Shown here one piece after another: positions 1-8,990 of a stretch of DNA of 64,000 nt (the stretch's first letter is position 1; each line of letters begins with the position of its first letter). The stretch lies in the NCBI RefSeq assembly GCF_028618665.1, contig NZ_JAQITF010000010.1:22174-86173 (forward strand), given 5' to 3'. The translations under genes and the position numbers were made by a program. Under the pieces are notes generated by a model, which worked only from the letters and a program-made list of their open reading frames with translations, did not search any database and was not told the DNA's origin. The DNA is from Bartonella sp. AU16XJBT (GTDB lineage Bacteria > Pseudomonadota > Alphaproteobacteria > Rhizobiales > Rhizobiaceae).

Positions 1-232
1 CGCTCATAGACTTATTAAGATCACGCAAACCACGTATTTTACATAAATTTATTTCTTCGTAATCTGGAACACCACTGCTCTCTAGCATATTGCTTTCATA
101 ATCAACCACTTGGGCTAATCCCTTAACAGCAGCGACAAATTTTGTCATCGCCCAATCACGGTCAATAAGATTATTATCAAGAACTTTTGCTTTTGCCGCA
201 AAACTATCATCACCATATTGCACTACAGACAT
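1..232 (-). CDS. partial hypothetical protein (5' end only)
   Basis: An open frame of 77 codons runs from an ATG at 232 off the left edge without a stop. A good ribosome binding site (GAAGGGG) lies about 9 bases upstream of the ATG. The peptide starts MSVVQYGDDSF and is mostly helical. The part with EEINLCKIRGLRDLN faintly resembles rhizobial FlgN-type flagellar chaperones (their LRKSRGL motif), but Bartonella of this lineage generally lack flagella and the match is too weak for a name. The remainder lies outside the window. Confidence 0.6.
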   Translation of the reverse strand, partial: MSVVQYGDDSFAAKAKVLDNNLIDRDWAMTKFVAAVKGLAQVVDYESNMLESSGVPDYEEINLCKIRGLRDLNKSMS

Positions 233-1030
233 TTTTATTTCCCCTTCAACCATATTGTTCAATCTTGCTTTCAAATGAGGGAGATTAAACAGTTTTTCTT
301 CAATGCTGATACACTCAATCGAGCTTGTGATGCGAATATTGCTCAGACAACAGCACGACAATCCTTAAAAGCGTATACCACGACAACTTTCAACGTATTC
401 TCTGAAATATTTTCTTGCTTTGCTCCAAAACCATTATTGCTACTATACTTCACCAAAACGCTATAAACTTAAACCTCTGCACAGCAATATCGAAACTTCG
501 AAATTTTCTCTGTCTATTTCGCCTTGCCTATTTTATTTTGCCTATTTTATCACCACCAAGCCTTCAACAGAAAACAACAACACTCTGACGATAACCTTGG
601 TAATAAAAAACACCTGCCAACAAAATTCGCAGCATATTAAAGATTGAGCCCATTAAGGGACTTCAGTATTTCACCGATAGCAGCATTTTACCCTCCATAA
701 CTTTATGGCTTTCCCTGCACCTAAACCTGCACACCCTCTTCCCCCTGGCACCTCCATAAGATAGCACCCTACAAGATTAGTTTGCACCCATTCAAAAAGA
801 CACCCCCTCACGCCATGCTCTTTCTGCACACATACAGTATTTTGCACAAAACACAAAAAGAATGCTCTTTTGAACAGATTAGCCATACAGTACTCTTAAA
901 AAAGACATCTTAAAATAGCTAAATAGCCATCAATCTCCCTTTTTCAACTATCATTCGCTTTTCTTTGCAATGAGCGACTATATAAGATTTTTTGAACCTT
1001 TTCAAGCATTTCTTACCCCATCCGCTCGAT
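233..1030. other. gene-poor decayed stretch
   Basis: No credible gene was seen. The short open frames have no ribosome binding site and low-complexity translations. The right end of the stretch (about 919-1030) is the distal part of the decayed integrase fragment described in the next entry. Confidence 0.5.
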
Positions 1031-1170
1031 ACGCCTTCAATCACATATTCACGCGCTTGTTTTGAAAAAAACGATCTCTTAAGAGCCCCCAAGCTCATTT
1101 CGCTCTGGTACCCATGAATGGATAACAATAAATCCCCCATGAAATGTATAAAATCCATTAAGCCCCTCAT
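919..1170 (-). pseudogene. fragment of phage-type tyrosine recombinase (integrase), N-terminal part
   Basis: The open minus-strand frame contains EMSLGALKRSFFSKQAREY. This matches the N-terminal region of P4/DUF4102-type integrases (typical pattern EMGLGSLKDVSLKQARE). Catalytic-domain sequence is absent, so this is only a remnant. It belongs to the dispersed integrase-fragment family seen at many sites in the window and overlaps the tandem repeat at 1031-1608. Confidence 0.6.
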
Positions 1171-1608
1171 CTTTAGGTTTTATAAAAGAACAAGCCGACA
1201 CCATCACACAACTCAGCCCCCCAATGTTGCCCCCCCTTGGCACTTAAGACGAGAGGTATTGCCCTTCTTATACAGTTTCAACTCCGCACGACTCTCCCTG
1301 CTTGTAATGTTAAAAAAATACGCCTTCAATCACATATTCACGCGCTTGTTTTGAAAAAAATAATCTCTTAAGAGCCCCCAAGCTCATTTCGCTCTGGTAC
1401 CCATGAATGGATAACAATAAATCCCCTATGAAATGTATAAAATCCATTAAGCCCCTCATCTTTAGGTTTTATAAAAGAACAAGCCGACACCATCACACAA
1501 CTCAGCCCCCCCCAATGTTGCCCCCTTGGCACTTAAGACGAGAGGTATTGCCCTTCTTATACAGTTTCAACTCCGCACGACTCTCTCTGCTTGTAATGTT
1601 TAAAAAAC
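1031..1608 (-). repeat. tandem duplication (unit 289 bp) of an integrase-5' fragment
   Basis: The run starting ACGCCTTCAATCACATATTC at 1031 recurs at 1320, an offset of 289 bases, and similarity continues through both units with a few indels in C-runs. Read on the minus strand, each unit carries the integrase start region, including the decayed DGAGL segment (bases GTGTGATGGTG followed by CGGCTT). The near identity of the units suggests a recent duplication. Confidence 0.8.
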
Positions 1609-1740
1609 ATGGTTTTGGTTGATTTAAGATAAACAGACTTGAAATGAAAGAATCCTATGGGATTCAAGGAACTTATTTAAGTTGAATAACGCTAGATTAT
1701 CCTTATAAATAAAAATATTATCAAGGAATAACGTTTAACT
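1609..1740 (-). repeat. upstream part of the integrase-fragment repeat (minus orientation)
   Basis: Bases after the tandem unit (AAACAGACTTGAAATG and GATTATCCTTATAAAT) are the reverse complement of the leader that precedes the other integrase fragments, for example the TTGATTTATAATGATAAT and AATCTGTTTATCTTGAATC segments at 3612-3710. Confidence 0.5.
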
Positions 1741-1959
1741 CTCCCCCATTGATATTTTCAAAATTTTCCCTCATCTTCCTATCAATTATTTCACGCCATA
1801 ACGCACAATCCGCTCTTAATATCGCAGCTTTACATGCACTCCTAGCCTAAAAATCATTGTATAATAAAGGCACAATTTCTACGACACCCCTCTTCTCATC
1901 ATCACCTCTCTAAATGAGGCCCTTTTCTTTCGTAATCATACCAAAATATTTATCATTAT

Positions 1960-2330
1960 TTTGTATGCCTGATGAAAAACTTAAAGATCGTAGAATTATC
2001 ACATTTCAAATCTATTCTAGGTTCAATCAATTAAAATTACTTCCTTGCACATCACAAACAGAACCTGACATATCAATAAAATACGCTGAAAGAAAAAGGG
2101 TCTGATGAAACCAGCGCCCAAAGGGCTGTAGGAAACAAAGCCGAGGGCTTGAGGCAACATTAAGAACAAGTATAGAATGGGGCCTGCTTACTCTTTTATG
2201 AAATATAAAGATGGTAGCACTCTATAGATTTTATATTATTTCCATGGAGGCTTGACCGTTATGCCCTTCATGGTATCGGTGCGAAATGGGCTTATCTTAA
2301 GAGATGTTTCTTTAAAACAAGCGCATTAAT
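1960..2330 (+). repeat. dispersed integrase-5' fragment, plus orientation
   Basis: The stretch has the family leader (CAATTAAAATTAC then TTGCACATCACAA). Further on, the frame starting ATGGGCTTATCTTAAGAGATG reads M-G-L-I-L-R-D-V-S-L-K-Q-A, the integrase motif. Frameshifts and stops break the frame, and no integrase sequence follows beyond about 2330. Confidence 0.6.
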
Positions 2331-2813
2331 ATGCAAATAAGTATATTCCGTTTGGAACATTCTTCTTTTCGTGCAAGACTATACCCAAAAAGCAGCATTA
2401 GCCAATTTTGTTATGAGCTAAAATCGATCAGAAAGCGTGTTTGACCTTCTTCTCACGCCTTAAAGGACAAAGACCTTAACGTAATCTGCTCTGTACACAA
2501 TCCGAATTTTTATCAAGCAGGCGCCTCTTGACTTCCTCCTCATATGTTTCACTTAAACGAAAGGTTCAACAAACAAGCCTACGAATATTCATTCGCGCAC
2601 TAAAAAAACACTCACACGCAATAAAAGACACTAAAACGTTTTAAGAAGGTCTACATGCCTTATATTAGCACCATAAATAACCGTATTTTATGGCATTATA
2701 GGGTAAAAAGAGTTTTCATGGTAGAAAACCTATAAAATCAATCAATATTTACTTTAAAGCTTTCCTTTTTTATGCACTCACAGTGCTCCCACGCTTCAAG
2801 CCTTTATAAATAA
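2331..2813. other. no gene seen
   Basis: AT-rich sequence with stops in all frames. I see no ribosome binding site with a following open frame, no tRNA and no clear repeat. Confidence 0.5.
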
Positions 2814-3035
2814 AGAAAAGATTTTAAGCTTGCCGAATATATTATATTAGCATACATTATAGGCTATAACATATTGTTCTTCATAAAATCGCCTCCAAAA
2901 GAACAAAAAGAGGCCCTTATAGCTGATCTCGTAAAAGCCGCGGTGCTTTATTCAACCTTGATTATCACCATCAATGCTTTTGTTGTTATTTTAGTGCTCA
3001 TCATAGATGATATATTTAATCTCTTAGCTTTTTGA
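2814..3035 (+). pseudogene. small two-helix membrane protein, remnant or non-ATG gene
   Basis: An open frame of 73 codons begins just after a TAA at 2811 and ends at a TGA at 3033-3035. It reads as two hydrophobic segments (around YIILAYIIGYNILFF and STLIITINAFVVILVLII) joined by a charged segment (KEQKEALIADLVKAA). No ATG lies in frame; a TTG at 2874 is the only usable start and has no ribosome binding site. The clean amphipathic composition argues it was once coding. I cannot assign a family. Confidence 0.35.
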
Positions 3036-3604
3036 TGAAATCTCCAGAGAAGCGTCTCAAATTTAAGATCCCAAAAGAGAATTGAACACAGCAGATTAAT
3101 CATATACCAATTCAGCTGCTGCATCTAACTATTCTTTACTCTTTGTCTCAGCATTTTTTACAATCAGACTCAACATTTTTATTCCCCTTTGAAGCATGAT
3201 GATCCTTTTATTAAAAACCTTATCCTCTTCGACATTCTATTAGTAGAAGCCCCCCAAACTTTGTTGGCTTTTCATGAAGTGCATGCATCTCATGCACCTG
3301 TACGCATAGTTTAAATATAACTCTATTTTCACGCGTAAATACTGTAAAATCCATGTGTCAATCTAAACACAATAGTCTTTAAAGAAGCTGTATGATAAAG
3401 ATTTATTCTGCTTCTTTCATCCTAAGTTTCTGCATCAAAGGGGATTGTTGTTTCTGCTAGCCAATTTGCTAAACTAGAATGAAAACTATAAAAACATAAT
3501 CAATCCCAATCTGGTGGCATATATCGTGATATTTAAGAAAAAATGCGCTCTCTCTTGAAAGGAAGAAAAAAGCGCTGTTGTCACAATTACTTTTATTTAT
3601 ACAA
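3036..3604. other. no gene seen
   Basis: Decayed AT-rich sequence; no supported open frame, RNA gene or repeat recognised. Confidence 0.5.
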
Positions 3605-3880
3605 ACAACATATTGATTTATAATGATAATTTATCGTTATTCATATTGAGTTAGCCCCCCTAATAACGTAAGATTCTCTTATTTAGAATCTGTTTATCTT
3701 GAATCAATATCACTTGCTTGCACATTACAAGCGGGATTAGCGTGTGGATAAAATTTGTATAAGAAAGGAGTAAAAATGGCTCTTATGAACGCTCTCAAAT
3801 GCAGGGGCTGTCGCAACATTGGGAGCTGGCACATAGTGTGATGGTGCCGGCTTACTTCTCCACATACCTTTCTCAACTAT
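3605..3880 (+). repeat. dispersed integrase-5' fragment, plus orientation
   Basis: It begins with the conserved leader TTGATTTATAATGATAAT, continues with AATCTGTTTATCTTGAATC and CACTTGCTTGCACATTACAA, then AACGCTCTCAAATGCAGG (reads N-A-L-K-C) and GTGTGATGGTGCCGGCTTA (D-G-A-G-L). The rest of the integrase is missing. Confidence 0.65.
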
Positions 3881-3917
3881 CTTTTTCCCCCAGATTTACA
3901 AAGTTTGAGCACGGTTT

Positions 3918-4130
3918 TTAACCTCCAAAAAGAAGTTGCCTCTCTGCTATTATTGCATTCTCACAATTTTTAGATTTATGCATAGAGGCCCCACCTAAAT
4001 AACATTTCTTTTGCCATTCGAGGCGTAATTCTTTATCTTTCTTAAACTCTTCTACGCTATAAGTTTTTTCGCAACCAGCAACAGTAAGTCCAGTACAAAG
4101 CAGCAATGCTGCTATAATGACTTTGTTCAT
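3918..4130 (-). CDS. EexN-like lipoprotein, copy 1
   Basis: A 70-residue lipoprotein. The signal peptide (MNKVIIAALLLCTG) ends in a lipobox (VAGC), so the mature protein should start at a lipidated cysteine. The start YSVEEFKKDKELRLEW and two later cysteines fit the EexN family, small lipoproteins linked to conjugative T4SS, where they limit entry of a second copy of the element. The ATG at 4130 was chosen over an upstream start because of the ribosome binding site GAAGGGA and because all paralogues start MNKVII. It is part of a minus-strand array of at least five paralogues. A role for these copies in Bartonella is not established; exclusion or a surface role is inference. Confidence 0.75.
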   Translation of the reverse strand: MNKVIIAALLLCTGLTVAGCEKTYSVEEFKKDKELRLEWQKKCYLGGASMHKSKNCENAIIAERQLLFGG

Positions 4131-4175
4131 CAATAAATTTCCCTTCTTTCGGATTGACAAAATTTGAGATACAAT

Positions 4176-4390
4176 TTAGGGCCTCAAAAAAAGTTCTACA
4201 TATGCTTGTCGAAGTTTTTTACAATTTTGAGAGGATTTGAGCGGTGAATCGCCATTTTCACATTTCTTTGCCTATTCTTCATATAATTTTTCATTGGTTT
4301 TAAATTCTTCTACACTGTAAGATTCTTCAAAACCAGCAACAACACCCCCTTGTGCAAAGCAAGCAATACTGTAATAATAACGAGCTTCAT
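4176..4390 (-). pseudogene. EexN-like lipoprotein, broken copy
   Basis: The sequence is closely related to the intact copy at 5078-5290, with the same 3' end (GTTCTACATATGCTTGTCGAAG). It has a frameshift in the signal peptide, after MKLVIITVLLAL. In the original frame it also has a TAG where the intact copy has the Trp codon of EEWAKKC. At least two lesions mean it cannot encode the family protein. Its sequence and downstream spacer show it arose by tandem duplication inside the array. Confidence 0.8.
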
Positions 4391-4438
4391 AGGGCCCCCT
4401 CTTTTGTTCTGATACCAACCACCCTCTTGCTTTTTAGA

Positions 4439-4762
4439 TTATTCTTTTGCCTTTTGTTCAGATTTGCGCTTTTTCTCTTCAGAGGTCATTTTATTTAGAT
4501 TTTCCATTTGCTTTCTATTATACTCGTCTCGATACTTACGATATCTTTCGTCTGCTTTTTTTCTACGTTCTTCAGCAAATTCACGATCCGCTAACCGCAT
4601 ATTTTTACAGCTTTTCGAATTACCCGTCCAACCACATTTTTCTGCATATTCTTTGAATAATTTTTCATCTTTTTTAAAATCTTCTACACTATAAGATTCT
4701 TCACAGCCAACAACCACAGCCCCTGTGCAAAGCAATAGTGCTGTTATAATGACTTTATTCAC
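4439..4762 (-). CDS. EexN-like lipoprotein, copy 2, with long charged tail
   Basis: A 107-residue lipoprotein with signal peptide MNKVIITALLLCTG and lipobox VVGC. The conserved segment YSVEDFKKDEKLFKEY and the cysteines around CGWTGNSKSC are present. Unlike its neighbours it has about 45 extra residues that form a strongly charged, likely coiled-coil helix (FAEERRKKADERYRKYRDEY, then repeated KK and EE). The tail may span part of the periplasm. Only 3 bases separate it from the upstream copy at 4766, so the two are probably co-transcribed. Confidence 0.75.
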   Translation of the reverse strand: MNKVIITALLLCTGAVVVGCEESYSVEDFKKDEKLFKEYAEKCGWTGNSKSCKNMRLADREFAEERRKKADERYRKYRDEYNRKQMENLNKMTSEEKKRKSEQKAKE

Positions 4763-4765
4763 GAT

Positions 4766-5032
4766 TTAATTCCCTTCCTTTTTCTCTTCAGTTTTTTCCT
4801 TGTCGTCCTTTCCAGAGCCAAAAATCCCCCATTTTTTACGCGTTTCTAATTCAGCTTGTTCTGCATTTTTACAATTTTTTGAATCAAAACTTCCTGCAAT
4901 AAAACATTTCTCTAACCACTGATTGAGTAATTTAGGATCTTTCTTAAATTCTTCTACGCTATAGGTTTTTTCGCAACCAGCAACAGCAAGCCCAGTACAA
5001 AGCAGCAATGCTGGGATAATGACTTTATTCAT
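4766..5032 (-). CDS. EexN-like lipoprotein, copy 3
   Basis: An 88-residue lipoprotein with signal peptide MNKVIIPALLLCTG, lipobox VAGC and the family segment TYSVEEFKKDPKLLNQW. Two cysteines follow (EKCFIAG and KNCKNA). A short charged tail ends the protein. The ATG at 5032 is preceded by GAAGGGGAATTTATTG, the same start context as copies 1 and 4. It lies in a minus-strand array with similar spacers, which indicates tandem duplication. Confidence 0.75.
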   Translation of the reverse strand: MNKVIIPALLLCTGLAVAGCEKTYSVEEFKKDPKLLNQWLEKCFIAGSFDSKNCKNAEQAELETRKKWGIFGSGKDDKEKTEEKKEGN

Positions 5033-5077
5033 CAATAAATTCCCCTTCTTTTGGATTTACAAAATTTGAGATACAAT

Positions 5078-5290
5078 TTAGGGCCTCAAAAAAAGTTCTA
5101 CATATGCTTGTCGAAGGTTTTTACAATTTTGAGAGGATTTGAGTGGTGAATCATCTTTCTCACATTTCTTTGCCCATTCCTCGTATAATTTTTCATTTGT
5201 TTTAAATTCTTCTACGCTATAAGTTTTTTCACAACCAGCAACAGCAAGTCCAGTACAAAGCAGCAATGCTGAGATAATGACTTTATTCAT
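5078..5290 (-). CDS. EexN-like lipoprotein, copy 4
   Basis: A 70-residue lipoprotein with signal peptide MNKVIISALLLCTG and lipobox VAGC. The segment YSVEEFKTNEKLYEEWAKKC and a second cysteine (NCKNLRQAY) match the family. This copy is the closest relative of the broken copy at 4176-4390. The start at 5290 has the ribosome binding site AGGGGAA. Confidence 0.75.
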   Translation of the reverse strand: MNKVIISALLLCTGLAVAGCEKTYSVEEFKTNEKLYEEWAKKCEKDDSPLKSSQNCKNLRQAYVELFLRP

Positions 5291-5476
5291 CAATAAATTC
5301 CCCTTTTTTCAAATTTACAAAGTTTGGGACACAATTGAGTATCCCCTTAAAATTGCACATTCGGTTCAGTGTGCATTTTCAAAAATCTTAAAATCGACCT
5401 CTGGAGGCGATTTTTCGCAACTTATGACGATAAATCGCGTACAAAGAAAAATACTGCGATCAATATTTTTTGTGAT

Positions 5477-5764
5477 TTAATTGTTATTCTTCTGTTTTTC
5501 AGTTTCATTCCCATTTTTGCTATTTTCACGAAGTTCCTTTGCAAGATTTCTATAATGCTCTTGAAAAAGTTCCATATCGGCTTGCATGGCATTTTGACAA
5601 TTCTTAGTAGAAAAAGCAGAGAGTCCCATTTTATCGCATTTCTTTCCCCATTCTTGCACCAATTTTTTATCTTTCTTAAATTCCTCAACGCTGTAGTTTT
5701 TCTCGCAACCAACAGCGACAAGCCCTGTGCAAAGCAACAGCGCTGTTATAATAGCTTTATTCAT
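5477..5764 (-). CDS. EexN-like lipoprotein, copy 5
   Basis: A 95-residue lipoprotein with signal peptide MNKAIITALLLCTG, lipobox AVGC and the family segment NYSVEEFKKDKKLVQEWGKKC. A second cysteine (KNCQNAMQ) is present and the C-terminus is charged (ENSKNGNETEKQKNNN). The start is preceded by AGAGAGGGATAAAACC. It is the first gene of the minus-strand array, so the promoter for the array may lie upstream of 5764. Confidence 0.75.
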   Translation of the reverse strand: MNKAIITALLLCTGLVAVGCEKNYSVEEFKKDKKLVQEWGKKCDKMGLSAFSTKNCQNAMQADMELFQEHYRNLAKELRENSKNGNETEKQKNNN

Positions 5765-6851
5765 GGTTTTATCCCTCTCTTTGTTTTATACTTTAATAAC
5801 GATGTCGTTGGATTCACAAAATCCCTGTATCGTGCTTTTACGTATAACTTTCCTTTGACAAATACGTACACTTTTAACGCCAATAGGTTGAATCATGAGA
5901 GCCGCTTTATTATCAAACTTGCATTTGTAACGTTATCGACACTGCTACTCTTGAGTATTTGAACTGTTAAAACTCCAGCAAAAATTTTGATATCTTGACA
6001 TTTTCAAGAGGCTTTTTAATCATTTCTTTTCTTTCAAGAGTTTTCCTTCAAAACCACCTCATCAATGAGAAGCAGCACGAATTCTTATCAAAAATTCGTA
6101 ATGCCTATATCCATTGCAAATTCCCTGCAAACGAAAGAATACACCTTTTAATCAACTGATTGCGCTCTTACTTATTTCTTAATCCACCGAGAAAGAAAAA
6201 AACTTAACTCCCCCCCCCCTACACTTTTTACATGCCAATAGAAATTCTAATAAAGCGATCTTATACATTCCGATAGCAGAAAAAAGATTATTCCTTGCCT
6301 GCCATCAAGTAACATTCAATACTTAGACTATAAAATCATGTAAATGAAAGGAACACTTTCCATATCATGCTCAATGATTTCTTTTTGTTATGAGGAAAGC
6401 TTATAGCACACCCCTATCAATCAATTTTATTGATTTTATCCCCCCCTTATAAACATACATATAATTTTAAAAAGAGAATGTCACATAGCAGAAAAAAAGA
6501 AGCAACGCTACTGTTAATTTACATTATTTACCTTGTATTTAGTAAAATAAACAAAGTATTCAGTAAAATAAAAAAATAACTTCACATTTAAAATCATGAT
6601 CAAGCCAATTTTTATGGAAGAATAAACTTACCTATCCAGCGACGATACAAATAACAAGGGGACTGATGATGATCTCATCCATAGGATGAAAAGTTGAAAC
6701 GAAGAATTTTTCATAGGTTCATAACTATTTTATGAGATGCCCCCCATAAAAAATGGACGCTTTTATAACAATTAACTTCATGGAAAAACGACCAATATCA
6801 TCTTTTTAAAAACACTCAAACCAACGCACACTTATTATTGTATATTATCTT
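5765..6851. other. gene-free stretch with a C10 run and a short direct repeat
   Basis: No supported gene. Visible landmarks are a run of ten C at 6210-6219 and a direct repeat of the form GTATT(T/C)AGTAAAATAAA at about 6535-6575, downstream of the ParA genes. The direct repeat could be a partition or regulatory site, but two copies are too few to argue from. Confidence 0.45.
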
Positions 6852-7082
6852 TTATTTTCCGTATTTTTTTGAAAGCAATTCGCGCACCTCATCGGCCATT
6901 TTAGTTCCACGACTTGCACAACTGACCTTAATTAACCGATGCAAACTTTCCGGCACATCAATTGTGAGACGCTTCATACCGCCATCCACACTGCCTTTAT
7001 TATTTTCCACCCATGCATCAGCCGTTAAAGGAATGGATTTATTGGTTGGTTTCGTGCCAATTTTAATTTTTTTATTCATCAC
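6852..7082 (-). CDS. small ribbon-helix-helix protein, probable ParA partner
   Basis: A 76-residue basic protein. The C-terminal half (MKRLTIDVPESLHRLIKVSCASRGTKM in separate parts: a strand then two helices) has the ribbon-helix-helix pattern of ParG/CopG-type DNA-binding proteins. Its start overlaps the end of the ParA gene by 4 bases (ATGA), which indicates translational coupling. Small ParG-like proteins work with ParA ATPases as the centromere-binding and repressing partner. On a chromosome the pair may be a relic of an integrated plasmid or island. The first M is TTG or ATG (MMNKK); either fits. Confidence 0.7.
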   Translation of the reverse strand: MMNKKIKIGTKPTNKSIPLTADAWVENNKGSVDGGMKRLTIDVPESLHRLIKVSCASRGTKMADEVRELLSKKYGK

Positions 7083-7705
7083 GCTAACTCCTTGATTTCG
7101 GCCGCAACAGCTTCAATCTCTGCGGTTGCTTGTCCTTGCTTATCCACTTCGTAAACAGCCTTGCCCTGTGCAGCAGCTTCTGCAAAAATCACACGTTGCG
7201 CAACACTCGAAGAAAGAACATGCACGGGATATATGCCAAGAGCTTCATTCACATCACGCCCTATCGCTGTATTGACTATTTTACGATTAATAACAAAAGC
7301 AGATTTGAGATTTTCTTTATAAACGCGTGCTTCGTCAATCAGCTTTACAATTCCATCAGCAGCCCAAATATCATAGGGACTAGGCAAAACAGGTATAAGC
7401 ACAAAATCCGAAGCCATAAGAGCACTCCGCGCAAGATCAGTCACACGCGGAGGACTATCAATAATAATATGATCATAACCATGACCAATCTGTGTAATCT
7501 CTTTGTGAACTGTTGCACGTGGTAAACCAATAACCGAAAATAAAGGATCCTCTTCACGCGCAGCAGCCCAATCCAATGCGCTCCCCTGTGGGTCAACATC
7601 AATAAGCAATACTCGTGCACCGGTACGTGCAAAACTGGCTGCAAGATTCACGCTCAACGTGGTCTTTCCGACACCCCCTTTTTGATTCAAAAGTCCAATG
7701 ATCAT
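7079..7705 (-). CDS. parA: ParA-family partition ATPase
   Basis: A 208-residue P-loop ATPase of the short, ParF-like kind without an N-terminal DNA-binding domain. The deviant Walker A motif KGGVGKTT lies at about residues 9-16, the ParA signature DVDPQGSALDW at about 37-47 and a Walker B-like IIIDSPP near 83. These ATPases move or anchor DNA with a centromere-binding partner, here probably the small protein encoded next. An imperfect palindrome at 7717-7748 lies just upstream of the start and could be the operator. The gene lies in an accessory stretch with integrase fragments, so an island or plasmid origin is likely. Confidence 0.9.
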   Translation of the reverse strand: MIIGLLNQKGGVGKTTLSVNLAASFARTGARVLLIDVDPQGSALDWAAAREEDPLFSVIGLPRATVHKEITQIGHGYDHIIIDSPPRVTDLARSALMASDFVLIPVLPSPYDIWAADGIVKLIDEARVYKENLKSAFVINRKIVNTAIGRDVNEALGIYPVHVLSSSVAQRVIFAEAAAQGKAVYEVDKQGQATAEIEAVAAEIKELA

Positions 7706-7716
7706 TCGTTACGTCT

Positions 7717-7748
7717 TTCAGTATTATCGTTTTTACGATTATACTGAA
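7717..7748. promoter_or_regulatory. imperfect palindrome upstream of parA, candidate operator
   Basis: Left arm TTCAGTATTATCG and right arm CGATTATACTGAA pair over 13 bases with one mismatch around a 6-base centre. It ends 12 bases before the parA start codon, where an autoregulatory operator or partition site would be expected. Confidence 0.45.
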
Positions 7749-8154
7749 AATAACAAAAGAAGCAAGCATACAACACCTGAAAAACAACCATTTGTCTTAA
7801 TTTTTAAGATAAAAACAACAGCCCCCAATTTTATCTTTATAATATTCTTTTAGCATGAGCCCAAAATATTATGAAGGGAGTGTTCTTGCTAATAAAAAGA
7901 TAAATTGAAACAAGAAATAGGGTCTTCTTTCCCCGCCTTAAAATGAAAATTTCTTAAATCTGCGCTAACCTATAACTAATGGTCTCTCCATAATCTTTAC
8001 CCCTCGGATTTTACTCTCCATGAGGTCCACTGCATACGACTCGACAAATAAGCTCTGCCCTAAATAGATAGCAAATTACCAAGGAGAATTGATGGTTTTA
8101 CATGTTGAATGAGAGAACAGAAATCTATACAATTCTCTCGTTTTCCCTCTCTTA
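7749..8154. other. gene-free stretch with a second repeat type
   Basis: No gene seen. Sequence at about 7955-8085 (TTCTTAAATCTGCGCTAACC, then CACTGCATACGAC, CTCTGCCCTAAATAGATAG) resembles 9365-9525, so the two form a second, shorter dispersed repeat family of about 130-160 bp. Confidence 0.45.
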
Positions 8155-8470
8155 TATTCAATCAATTAAAATCACTTATCTACCATCACAAGCAGAGTTG
8201 GCATATGAGAATAAACACTGAAAAAAAGGAATAAAAATACTTCTTATGGAGTGTTTTAAATATCAAAAGCTTGTTGGTAGCATCGGTGGCTCATGTATGA
8301 TCGTGCCGGCTTATCCCTTTTCTTGAGCTAAAGATGGGGGTACAATGAATGTTGTACTCTTTAAATTTATACCCTTTGCGCACAACAGAGTGAAATGAGC
8401 TTGAGAAAATACGGATAGCTCTGCGCGCAAACAAGCAACGCAATGGATTGTTCTATGCTTCGTGAGAACA
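8155..8470 (+). repeat. dispersed integrase-5' fragment, plus orientation
   Basis: The leader CAATCAATTAAAATCACTT and CATCACAAGC is followed by a decayed start region and ATCGTGCCGGCTTAT (the D-G-A-G-L segment). Then comes AGAGTGAAATGAGCTTGAG (E-M-S-L-like). The frame is broken. Confidence 0.55.
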
Positions 8471-8529
8471 ATGAATGATCCATAGAGAGAGAGCTATCTT
8501 TCATAACGGTAATTCATTGAGCTCTCCCC

Positions 8530-8800
8530 ATCTTTACGCTTGAGAAGGAGCCCCCATCACATACTTTGTGCCATCTCGTAGGTGTTACACCAGCTCTTGA
8601 CCCTTGCAACGGCTCATGAGAAGGCATCTTTAGTTCTTTCTTCTACAATTTCACTCCACACGAGGCCCTCGCTTATAACGTGCAAACAAGAGATCTTGAT
8701 TGATACAACATAGAACAGAGTTGAAACACAAGAATCTTACGGGTTTTAGGGTTCTAATTCAAGTTAAGGAACGCTATATTATCATTATAAATCAATGCGC
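8530..8800 (-). repeat. dispersed integrase-5' fragment, minus orientation
   Basis: The sequence runs in reverse: CCCCATCACATACTTTG is the complement of the D-G-A-G-L segment, and ATTATCATTATAAATCAATG at the right end is the complement of the family leader. With the previous entry it forms an inverted pair about 60 bp apart. Confidence 0.5.
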
Positions 8801-8990
8801 TGTCTAAGATTGAATAACAAAGATGTTGCCGTATGAGATATTTTGCACCTTGACAGCGCGTTTTTCCAAACAAGTTTTCTCGACAAAAAGAATATTTTTG
8901 TTAAGATGCCCTTGCAAGATCTCACTTTCATCATGTTCTTTTATAGACCTAAGAGTATTGTAAAAATCGTGCAATTGGGAATAAACAAAA

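Noticed and set aside
5369..5962. Plus-strand frame of 197 codons
   Set aside because: It is antisense to the EexN-like gene at 5477-5764, has no ribosome binding site and reads as AT-driven hydrophobic low-complexity sequence.
7130..7525. Plus-strand frame of 131 codons
   Set aside because: Antisense to parA, whose motifs are unmistakable.
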